A stretch of 64,000 nucleotides of DNA from Anaeramoeba flamelloides. Lineage: Eukaryota > Metamonada > Anaeramoebidae. The stretch's first letter is position 1. Every line of letters starts with the position of its first letter. Made by a program: the position numbers and the translations under genes. The notes beneath the pieces are model-generated. The model ran no database searches. It was not told the origin of the DNA and saw nothing but the letters and a program-made list of their open reading frames with translations. The stretch covers positions 5,399,001 to 5,463,000 of the forward strand of contig JANTQA010000070.1 of assembly GCA_027625915.1 (NCBI GenBank), written 5' to 3'. This document shows, piece after piece, positions 34,769 to 44,405 of the stretch.

Positions 34769-34971
34769 TACAGTCAGTTTCACTTTTAAGGCACAAACTT
34801 TCAACGAAATTTAAGGCACAATAAAAATCTCAAATTAAAGCACAAAATTTGGAATTCTAGTAAAAATAAATTGTAAAATAAAAAATTCCAATTTTTGTGC
34901 CTTAATTTGAGATTTTTTTTGTGCCTTAAATTTCGTTGAAATTTTGTGCCTTAAAAGTGAAACTGACTATA
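34769..34971. mobile_element. Palindromic MITE, young type, copy U, 3' of LINE ORF2
   Basis: TACAGTCAGTTTCAC...GTGAAACTGACTATA. It lies ~35 bp after the LINE stop, in its presumed 3' UTR. Confidence 0.93.
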
Positions 34972-35059
34972 ACACCCCTCAGATTTCTTTAACTCTCTTT
35001 TCTTATTTTTTTTTTTTTTTTCTCCATAGGTCTGACCTCTGGAACACTCTTCACTTTTT

Positions 35060-35222
35060 TTCTTCCCCCTTCTAATATTTTAGAAAACTAAATTAAGTTT
35101 AAAATTCCCCTAATGACTATATTATAGACATAGGTCTTAAATATTCTTTGAATTAGGAGACACAAATTTAGTCACTTCAAAATTCTCTCTTTAACAGTTT
35201 GTTTATTACACTTAACCCATAT
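35060..35222. repeat. Dispersed repeat, copy 1 (partner at 55258-55400)
   Basis: Shares TTTAGAAAACTAAATT, CTTTGAATTAGGAG, CACAAATTTA and CTCTCTTTAACAG in the same order and spacing with 55258-55400. Possibly a SINE or LINE tail. Confidence 0.6.
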
Positions 35223-35515
35223 CAATAAACCGGAAAACTCTATTTTTTGAAGAGAGCCATTGTTGAAAGGGCAAAACGCCAAGGTGTTGCCCGCTGGTCA
35301 CGGGTTCGAATCCTGAAACAAGAGCTTTCTTCATTTGTCTTAGAAAGCTGTTTACTTAAGTAACGTCTTCGGATGCCTGCACTCCGGTACTCGTTGATTC
35401 CAAAGTTTTAATAGACAGCCTCTTCATCTCTCTCTTTAACAGGTATAACATCTGCCGTCTTAGGATGTCATACTCTTCCCTATCTCAGGAAAACTCTATT
35501 TTTTAAGACATTCCA
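35195..35515 (+). repeat. tRNA-like (Pol III box) repeat, probable SINE head
   Basis: A perfect B box GGTTCGAATCC (35303-35313) lies 31 bp after an A-box-like TTGTTGAAAGGG (35260-35271), i.e. normal tRNA spacing. The T arm pairs 4 of 5. The acceptor and anticodon stems pair poorly, so a functional tRNA is unlikely. The tRNA-like unit is bracketed by direct repeats containing CTCTCTTTAACAG and GGAAAACTCTATTTTTT (35195-35250 and 35433-35508). The surrounding ~200 bp is less AT-rich than average. Fits a tRNA-derived SINE or tRNA pseudogene. Confidence 0.4.
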
Positions 35516-36886
35516 ATTAACACTTATTTATTACTAATAGAAAAGTCAGAATTTTGGTGGTTTCCACGTTTTCCAAACATTTCATAAAAATCTTTACCCA
35601 AAATTAATAATTTGTCTAATGTATTTAGATCTTTCGATTTTGGAAATTGTATCAATACAGTTCAACCTATCTGTTTTACAAAAACCCTAACAAACTGTGA
35701 AAATACTTACAATCGATATAAAATCTTTGTTTCTTGATATCTTTTAAGACTTGAAATTGTACACCATTATAAAGATCAACCCAATTACCTTATAATATAA
35801 GAAACTGAGATCTTATTTTTTTGTTGAAATTTTATTAAAATTACATTTTTTAAAAAAAAAATATTGACAAAAATGAGCAGTTGAGCAAACTTATAAGTTT
35901 CAACCTAATTCTGTAGATCAATAAAAATAAATCAAGAAAACAATTATAAATCAACAAGATCAAATCTTTTAAAAAGTAATTAGAAATCGAAAAACGACAA
36001 ACAATAGATCTTGTTGTGGCACCAAACAAGAGTGTATTGACTCTTTTCGATTTGGTAATTTACGTGTTAACAAAAAACTTTAAAGACGACGTTTGCAATT
36101 GAAATTTTAAGTATCAGTGTATTTTGAAGAGGGTTTGTTGGTTTGTAAATCTCACAAATTTTTATTCAGTGAGATCTGAGAAGGAAAAAATGTCAAATTT
36201 TTCCTAAAAAGGTCTGAATTTTTTAGACTCATATCTCAAAATAACAAAGAAGGTTGCGAAAAATCGACTTTTTGAAAAAAAGACCTTCTATGTCATTTTT
36301 TAAAACCCTTACACATTGTTGGACATTTAAATAGTTTATTTTTCTGATTCTGAGATAAGCTGAGAAGGTTTTAAAAAATGACATAGAGCGTCAAAAAGGA
36401 GAAAAGTGAAAAATTTTTGATGAAAAAGTCTGTTGTTTTACAAGAAAGACATTTTTTGAATTGTGTGTACGATAAAGTGTTTGGTAGTGGATTAAATCCA
36501 CTAAAATCCTCATTTCCCAAAATTGAATGATCATTTTTTCTCAACTGACACAATATTTTTTTTTGAAATAAAAAAAACTGACTAATTTTTGCAATTATTA
36601 AATCCAAATGATCCTAACATTAAAAATACTTCAAAACCTTTCCCACACAACCTCAACCCAATTTCTCTGGATACACCCAATTGGTTTTGAGAGAAACGAT
36701 CCAAACAAAAAAATTTTATCAAAAAAGCATTAAAAAAATGTGAAATACGTTTGGCATGGATCGTGTTGTTCCACAAACAATCAGAAGAGACTCTCCCCTC
36801 TTAGTAATGGCTGGGAGATTTAATTCAAGGAAAAACAAAAAGAACAAAAAGTAAAATAATACATAATCACACCGCTTTGTTAATTA
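35516..36886. other. Non-coding stretch with one hairpin
   Basis: No gene recognised; minus-strand frames at 36371-36776 have no family signature. At ~36285-36390 ATGTCATTTTTTAAAACC is mirrored by GGTTTTAAAAAATGACAT, a ~20-bp-arm hairpin with a ~65-bp loop, reminiscent of the motif array at 25.9-26.2 kb. Confidence 0.4.
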
Positions 36887-37813
36887 ATACAGCTTGTTCC
36901 AGCACTACCGTGAAAATTTATAAGACCTAGAAATTGATTTTCTATTCTGAAATTTTATTTTGTAGAACAACCCGTAAAAGGGTTATTAAAGCTCATCATA
37001 AACTATAAAATTTAAAATAGAAGATTAAAAACAAGTTATCCATTTTTTGCTTTGGGAAATTGACAAACAAATTCTTTAAAATACTATACATTAATGAAGA
37101 TCTTCAATTTCTAAAATTGTTAAAATCTCAGCTTTTTACAATTTAAAAACAAAGATCGAAAAATACTTTCAAGTTTCCATGGTTTCTGTGATTTCTTGAG
37201 ATTTCTGTGATTTCTGTGATTTCTTTTCTTTTGAGAAAATTTAATTTTTGTTTTTGTTTTTACAAAAACAATAACTCTAATGAAGTAAGAGAAGTTGAAA
37301 AATTTTGATCTTAAGATCGAAATTGAATTTGATATTGCAAAAAACATACTTTTATAATAGACAACCAATTTAGTTGTCTTATACTTTTTTTCTGGAGGGT
37401 TGGAGCGGGTTAGTTGTTTGTGGAGACAATGTAACAATTCAAAGTAACTCAATAATCAAAAATCTTTGACAACACTATCATTTAGATTTAAAGTTGTTTA
37501 TTCAGAAGTATTTTTTTGTGTAAGAAACTCGTGATACATTTTTCTTTTTCATTTTCACTTTCCTTAACAAGGTGTTCGAGTTTACGTATCTCAAAATTTC
37601 TTTTTCATTTTTCATCTAAAAATGACACAAAATGATTTTTTGATCCAAATTGGAGAATATTTTAAAGATCATTGAATCATAATATAAATGAGATTGGAAC
37701 ATAGTGGGTTGAGAAAAATTGTTGAATTGTAAACGTAGTCCTTAACAAAAAATCGACAAATTTATTCATTTTTTTCAATTTCAAGTTTAATCATAACTAT
37801 AAATCTTTTTAAA
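36887..37813. other. 5' flank of the LIM gene
   Basis: Non-coding. Contains the TACAGCTTGTTCCAGCACTA repeat end at 36889 (similar to 16793) and a short GATTTCTGT repeat at ~37178-37230. Confidence 0.35.
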
Positions 37814-40800
37814 ATGGAAGAGTGGACTTGCGTCAAGTGTAATAAAGTAGTTCAAGAAAATGTAGAAGTCTTTGCAATGGGTAATTGACTTTTTATTTTT
37901 AAAAACAATTTTCTTTCTGATGGAAGAGAACAATAAATTTGAAACATAAAACCACAAGAACAATTGAACAAGTTTTTTTTTCTTCTTTAACAATTTTTCT
38001 TCTTGAACAATTTTATTGAAAAACATTGGCACAACACCTGTTTTAGATGTGACAAGTGTAACATTGCCTTAAACACACGACAATTTGCTGTTGATAACGA
38101 CAAACCGTAAGAAGCCTTGTTTCCTTTATTAAATTTTTTTGTTTTTGTTTTTATTTTGAAACTCATGTACGCTTTGGTACTAATTGCTTAAAAACTTTAC
38201 CCACATTGTAATAGTTATTGTACCCAATGCTTTGAAAAAATGGGTCTCTCAAAAGGAAGCGGTGGCTTTTATGGCAAAAATTCCAATTACTCACAATCCG
38301 GAGGTACAATCGGCTTTACGGAAAAACAATCCCAAAACAGGAACCAAACTTATAGCGGCAAGTGTTATCGGTGTGGGGAAGATGTCATGGGCAATGTTTT
38401 GAAAGTGAACGGGAAAACGTTTCATAGAGAATGCTTTGTTTGTAAAGAGTGTCAGCAGGTTTTTGGAAAAGATGATTTTTATTTAAATCAAGATGAAGTA
38501 ATTTTTAATTTCTTTTCTCTCGCAACTAAATAAAATAAGAAAAATACAATTAATTTTTATGTGCACTTTAAGGACTCCACTTTCCGGTGGAAACGGTGAG
38601 AGTGTTGACAAAAACTCTCTTGAAAAGTGTCCCATAATCTCAGTTTAAATTGAGAAACTTTGAATGTCTTTTATAAAAAAATGTTAACAATTCTAACAAT
38701 TTTCTTCATTTTTACCTTTCGATCATGTAAAAATTTGATTTTATAATTTCATAATTTCCATTTCAAACCAATAAACACAAAAAATTTCCCAAGCTGTTCT
38801 AAATATTGTTTTTAGTTACTTTTAAAAGTTTGAAATGTTTTAAATTTTGAACTTGTACTTGAAAATCCCTTAAGGTTCTCGTCATTTACCTCGAATTTGT
38901 CCCATACTCAAAGGGCTACTTGAAAACAAAAAAAGGGTATTGTGAAATAGCCCTTCTTTTGGTTGTCAAAATTCAAATAACAAAAATAAAAATTTCATTG
39001 TATCCCTTTGACAAAAAATTCAACGAAGCAATAAAAGTTTAAAAGAGTTCTCAATTCCAAAAAAATGAAAATTTGAAAAAAAAATCTACATATTCTCATT
39101 TTCAAATTCCAAATGAGTTAAATTTCTTTAATTTAAAACAAATTGCTTTCTTAAAGATCGCAATCAATTTAATTCTGCTGAATCTGATATGTGGTTATTT
39201 TGTAACCTCTCTAAATTTGACCAAGTAAGGATTATGTAATATTCTTTTAAATAACAATAACTTCTTTTTAAAAATGAAAAATTGAAAAAAAAAAATCACC
39301 GAGATCTCAAAAAGTGCAAAAGAGCGACAGTTCAAAACTGACATTGTTGTTTTTAAAATTGTAATTCATAACCATTCTAATTGGAGATTGAGTGTCGCTC
39401 TTTGGCGCTTTTTTCTAAAAATGTCCACATCTTTGATTGTTGATTTTTGGAGATCGATCATACATCATAGGTTGGTTGGTTTTTGATTGGTGTTATGTGC
39501 TCATAAAAATTACTAAAAAGTTTTTTTCTATTTCAGAAAAAAAAATTTCACCGTAATGACTCGACCCTTAAAAAAAATAATTACTGGCTTCTTTTTTTTT
39601 TTATATTTCCAAATGTCTAAATTTCTTCAATTTAAAACCAATTGTTTTCTTTAAGGACACAATCAATTTAATTTGATTTAATCTAATTTCTGGTTAGATT
39701 ATAACTCTTTATATTTGACAAAGTAAGGATTTTGGAACATTCTGGAGAAAATAATAACTCATTTAAGAATTGTTAAAAAGGAAAAAAAAAAATTTATAGA
39801 TTTCAAAAACGCTAACGAGCTACACTTCAAAATCAACACAGTTATTTTCAAAATGATAAATCACAACCATTCTAATTTGGAAATTTACGTTTCACTCTTT
39901 GACGCATTTTACTAAAAATGTCCTCTTTTTTGATTGTTGATTTTTGGAGATTGATCACGCTTCACATGTTGGTTAGTTTTTTAATTGTTATTAGGCACTC
40001 ATTAAAATTCCAAAATTTTTTTAAATAATTTCAGAAACATTATTTTTAACCGTAATTACTTCACCACTTAAAGTCATTTATTTTTAAAAAAATTTTCATA
40101 AATCTATTTGAAAATTAATTTTTTATTTTTTTGTTTTTGATTGTTTTAACTTTGCAACAAGAGATCGAATTTTTAAACCAATTTCTTCAGAATGAAAATT
40201 CTTTTTGAGAAGTGAATGTAAAATAATACAATAACTAAACACCCTTCAGGGCTCGAATGTAGTCCTTAAGGGTCTGGTCATTTTGGCAAAAAAATAATTT
40301 TTTAAAAATGGAAAAAAAATTTTTGAGCAATTTTTATGAGAACCTAATCACAATTATAAAACTAAACAACACTTGATTTACAACCGATCTCCAAAAATCA
40401 AAAACTAGGACTTTTTTCGAAAAAAAAGATCAAAAGAGAGACACTCAATTTCCAATTTTGAATGGTTGTGAAAATACAATTTTGAAAACAACTATGCTAG
40501 TTTTAAAACAGGTGTTGTTCTTCGGCTCTTTTTGAGATCTCGAAGATTTTTTTTTTCCATTTTTTTTTCATTTTTAAAAAGAAGTTATTGTTATATCAAG
40601 AATATTCCATAATCCTTACCCTGTCAAATTTAGAGAGGTTATCAAAATAACGACAAATTAGATTAAATTGAATTAAATACATTGTGTACTTGGATAAAAA
40701 AATTGGTTTTAAATTGAAGAAATTTAACCCTTGAGAAATATAAAATATGAAAAAGATTGATTTTTTTTTTTAAAATTTTTATTTTTATTTTTTGAAATTT

Positions 40801-43681
40801 GGAATTCTTTTTAAATTTATTTCTTGATTGAATTTTTTGTCATTGAGATCTGTGAACTAATTTTTTTTTATTTGTTATTTGAGATTTTTCAACCAAAAGA
40901 AGGGCAATTTCACAATAACCTTTTAGTTCCAAGTCACCCTTTGAGTATGGAGCAAATATACCATAAATGACTCGTGCCTTAATTCAAAAATTGAACATTA
41001 TCTGATCCCGAAAAAAATTATTTTGTTCTTTTAAAATATATATACAAACTAAAACAATTTGAATTTTTGAGTTAAACTAAATTCCAAAAATTTGGACACA
41101 GTTTAAACAGTGAAAAGAGCATCGTTATCACAATTTAATTTCAATTTGGAAAGGATTTTGATTTTAGAAAATAATTCATTTTTTGTCTTTTTTGTTTTTT
41201 TTTCATTTCATTTCCTTTTTTTGCAGTTACGTAATCTGTTTCGTTAGATCTGAAAATTTTTTTCCATGGTTGATAGAAGGTTAGTGTTAAGTTTGTTAAA
41301 TTGGAAAATAACATACAATTGGTAGATGGTATCTTAACATTTGACTGATCAAAAATTGTTCGTGAAATTTCAACAAATTTACCAATACATTTTTTGTTCT
41401 CGCTCGTTTCATTATTTTGGGCACACCTTTTTTTATTTTTGAGTTTTATATTTTTTTCTTTTATTTGGATTAAAATGATTACTTATTAAAACATAAATAC
41501 TGGGTTACTTAAATGTTGTTTTATATTAGGTTTGGAAAAATACAATAAATTGAGTTTTTTTTTTTGCCTATTTTTAATTTTGGGTGTGTCCAAATTTTTG
41601 GAATGGGGTTTACAATAGACAATGAATATATTTAATATTTTCAAATTTTTATTTAAGGGACTAGTCTCTTTTAATTTTTTTTTTGACCAATAACTAAATA
41701 AGGAATCCTTATCTTGAAATATGTTTAAAATTGAAAATAGACAGGTTTTTTCAATGTTAGAACTTTTAGTTCTTGTTTTTTTAAAATTTTACAATTCTGT
41801 CAAAAAAAGTGACTTTAAAAAAATTTTTTTTAAAAAAATATCTTTAACGGATGAGAATTTTTTGATTAATTTTGAATTTAATTATTTTCTGAAAAATAAT
41901 ATTTATACTCATTTTGAAAAACGAAAAAATAATTTAAAACCAGTGAATATTTTCTCTTTCACTTCTGTTCATCCAACTTGACTCTATAAAGAACTCAATT
42001 TGTTTTATCAATAATTACTTTTTAAAAAAATAGTTCTTATTCTTTTCTTTGATTTTTTTTGACTCTGACAAAAACTTTTGGAATGATAATTTGGGAAAAC
42101 TTAAAAAAACTTCAAATTCAACAAAAACAAAAGAGTGTAAACTGAAAAAGTAGATTCATGAAAAAAAAGAATGGTACAAGAAAATAAAAAAAATATTTTA
42201 TCAAGAGTAAAGCATATATTGCATATTTTTTTCGAATCAAACTGTTTTTTCATGCAGATCCAAAAAAACCCTTTCAGGTTTATTTTTCAAACTATTTTTT
42301 GTACATCTTCCACAAACATAACAAGGTTTTACTTTCTTGCTCATATTTTTTTTTTATTTTTTGCATTTTTGCGAAAAGTTGAAAAAAAGCAACTTTCAAA
42401 AAAGTGAAAAAATGCAAAAATTTTTTATTTCTATAAAAACAATAACTAAATTTAATGAATGTCATTTAGCAAGATTTCATTACTATACTAAGAAGTTTTT
42501 CACTTTGATTTCAAATCTAAGTAATTGGCAAAAAAATTCTAAATCTATATTAAATTTACCTAAAAAAATTTAATATAGACTAGTCCCTTTAATAAGAAAT
42601 AAGAATCAAATATAACTTTCATTCACCCTTTTAATTTTTAACAACCAGTATCACTAAAAAAGAAGAATTTTGGATTATTTTTTTTTTAACATTTCCCTTT
42701 TTACAAATACACATTGAAATAAACAATCGACAATTATTATTATTATGTATGATTATTATTCTTTTATTATTATGTTAGCTCAACAAAATAAGTATTGATA
42801 AATAATTTTTATAAAAGAACTTTGAAATGGAAGTAAATTTTTGAGAAAACTTTTTTTATTGGTGAACAATTTTAAATTGAAGTCCGAATTTGGGTATAAA
42901 AATAAAAACTCAGCTATCTCCTTTTTTCAAAAATATTTTTTTAAAAACAAGATCGCCAAGTCAACTCCATTTCAAAATCATGGACCCACTAGAAATCAAA
43001 TTTCAAAAATAAATATTTTTATAAATCAAAGATATCTATTATAATAAAAAAATTACAATTTTAATATTCAGTTCTATACACTAGAGATATTTGTTTTTCA
43101 TTTAAAATTTAAAATAAAAATGAATAAAAATAAAATAAAAAAAAATAAAAAAAACAAATTGGGTTATTTATTATGAAATTTAGTTTATTTTCGATACCCA
43201 AAGTTGTAGAAAATCCAGAATTCAGGTTAAATTTAAAATTTTTAAATAAATTAGTTAGAAAGAGCCATTAAGTATACAAGAAAAATTCAAGAGTAAAATT
43301 CTATTTAAAAAAATTCTCATATGAAAAAAACTTTAAAAAATAAAATGAAAAAAATACAGATAACTTTTCTCAAAAAAAAATAGAAGGAAAACGATTCAAA
43401 ATAAAATGATATAATTAAAAAATGTGAATTTTATATAGAATATTCAATTTATTTTTAAAACCTTTTCCCATATTAAACTTTGATATTAATTTCTAAATTT
43501 AAATATTTTTTTTTGTTTTGTTTTATTATAATTTATACTTTTATTAAAACTATAGTTCTATTGCGAGAATTGCGTTTTCACAGTAACCGTTACAGATAGA
43601 ACTGGTAACAAATTCACTGCTTATACACCAGATATCAATAATAACTTACCAAAATATGATGGAATGCTAAAGAAAAAATAA
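37814..43681 (+). CDS. Two-LIM-domain protein, four exons
   Basis: Exons 37814-37880, 38019-38106, 38215-38497 and 43556-43681 sum to 564 nt (187 residues). LIM1: WTCVKCNKVVQ...KHWHNTCFRCDKCN...YCTQC. A Gly/Ser/Asn/Gln linker follows. LIM2: CYRCGEDV...KTFHRECFVCKECQQVF...|FYCENC. The last Cys pair of LIM2 is encoded by exon 4, which supports the distant exon. A 36-residue tail ends MLKKK. LIM proteins are zinc-binding adaptors, often on actin structures. Introns 2 (GTAAGA...TAATAG) and 3 (GTAATT...CTATAG, 5,058 bp) are canonical. Intron 1 (37881-38018) starts GTAATTG, but no AG precedes exon 2 (it ends ATTG), so the acceptor is non-canonical or mutated. Confidence 0.85.
38868..40983. repeat. 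Large foldback inside the LIM intron: ~700-bp inverted arms plus a third unit
   Basis: Left arm 38868-39570 and right arm 40264-40983 are reverse complements over ~700 bp with scattered differences (shared marks: CCATACTCAAAGGG, CCCTTCTTTTGGTTG, AACCTCTCTAAATTTGAC, AACAATAACTTCTTTTTAAA). A partial third unit (39590-40071) repeats the inner half of the left arm in direct orientation. Each arm begins near TTAAGG..TC..GTCATTTA and ends TAATGACTCGACCCTTAA, i.e. each arm is itself a TIR element. Non-coding. Confidence 0.8.
41653..42592. mobile_element. TTAA-flanked TIR element (TTAAGGGACTAGTCT ends) in the LIM intron
   Basis: Left TTAAGGGACTAGTCTCTTTT, right AATATAGACTAGTCCCTTTAA. ~940 bp. Frames inside (86, 78 and 78 residues) are Phe/Lys-rich without a recognised family. 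Confidence 0.65.
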
Positions 43682-44405
43682 GAAAAAAAATAACAAAGTT
43701 ATAAGGTTTTAACTTTTTCATTAATTAATATGAAGAAAATGAAATGAAACAAACCATTTTCATATCTGTTACAATATCTTTTTTTTTTTTTTTTTCTTTT
43801 TTATTCTCTCTTTTAATTTAATTCTTTATTTTATTATTTTGTTCTTTTTATATTAAATTTTGTTTTAATCAATTTATAATCAAATTTTCGATTTTATTAG
43901 TGACAAATCAAATGAAATCGCTTTATTGAAAAAAAAATTATCTTTTTTTTTTTAAAGTTTTTTTTTTATTCTTTATTTTATTATTTTGTTCTTTTTATAA
44001 ACAATCAAGAAATTAATCTATTTTTTGATAACTGTGATTTATTGAAAATTGCTAATAAAACAGATTTAATAAAAAAGAAGTTACTGGTAATTTTTTTTTT
44101 TTTTTTTTTCTAAAATAACAAAATAACAACACTAAATAAAAAACAAACAAAAAAAAAAAAATGGCGAGGTTTTTATTTTAATTGTAAACGATTGAAATAA
44201 GATAAAAAATTCTTTGGGTTATTATCCTCATAAAATATCCTAAGAAAAAAAAATAAATAATAAATACTAATATTAATATTAATAAATAATAATGGTGTAA
44301 GTTGTAAGAATAAGAACATAGGATGATATATGAAGGGGGAAGAGAAATATTTAATTTCAAAAAAAAAAAACAAAAAACATTTATTGGTTCAATAATGAAA
44401 ATATA
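43682..44405. other. Convergent 3' intergenic region between LIM and RPA1
   Basis: Very AT-rich, with long T and A runs and a repeated TTTATTATTTTGTTCTTTTTAT phrase (~43830 and ~43980). No gene. Confidence 0.4.

Larger units (their letters stand above)
25885..34971 (+). mobile_element. Non-LTR retrotransposon (endonuclease-RT type) carrying 12 palindromic MITEs
   Basis: Order of parts: ORF1 (26213-27235), a Lys-rich coiled-coil region, a zinc-ribbon-like CPKCGTWSRSKRKIFCANC (~28880-28945), an apurinic-type endonuclease (LNVGGIG ~30368; DIALIQSTKR; IGGDFNLNN ~30950; RNIDHLV ~31052), reverse transcriptase (YRPISINNALARI ~32211; AVTIDLAKFFDSVPH ~32408; GVYQGDPLSPIIF ~32737; YADD ~32838; KYLGIWLD across 33196/33402), and a C-terminal Cys-His motif (CPCC...DHFIWKC ~34470-34530). 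ORF2 stops at ~34731. Without the inserted MITEs it would be about 6.5 kb. Both outer limits are uncertain: the left one rests on the hairpin array and no poly-A tail was identified. Several frameshifts lie in A-runs (for example ~31720 and ~34370). Confidence 0.85.

Noticed and set aside
28154-34971. Regularly recurring ~200-bp repeats with unique spacers, CRISPR-like at first glance
   Set aside because: The repeats are palindromic TA-flanked transposons in a eukaryotic LINE, the spacers are LINE coding sequence, and spacing is irregular.
23806-34971. Palindromes as ordinary spliceosomal introns
   Set aside because: The left end offers a donor-like GTCAGT, but the right end CTGACTGTA has no AG. 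The nearest AG (in TTAAAAG, 13-14 bp before the end) would leave extra bases and break the frame. Canonical precise splicing is not supported by sequence.
26213-34971. LTR or virus-like element
   Set aside because: The large retroelement has an apurinic-type endonuclease, LINE-type RT and C-terminal Cys-His motif, and no long terminal repeats, protease, integrase or capsid. No virus-derived element was recognised in the window.
35253-35323. Functional tRNA gene (anticodon position reads GTT)
   Set aside because: T arm and boxes fit, but the acceptor stem pairs at best 5 of 7 in a shifted register and the anticodon stem does not pair.
41721-42573. Frames of 86, 78 and 78 residues as transposase
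   Set aside because: Phe/Lys-rich composition from AT-rich DNA with no catalytic motif; kept only as the interior of a TIR element.
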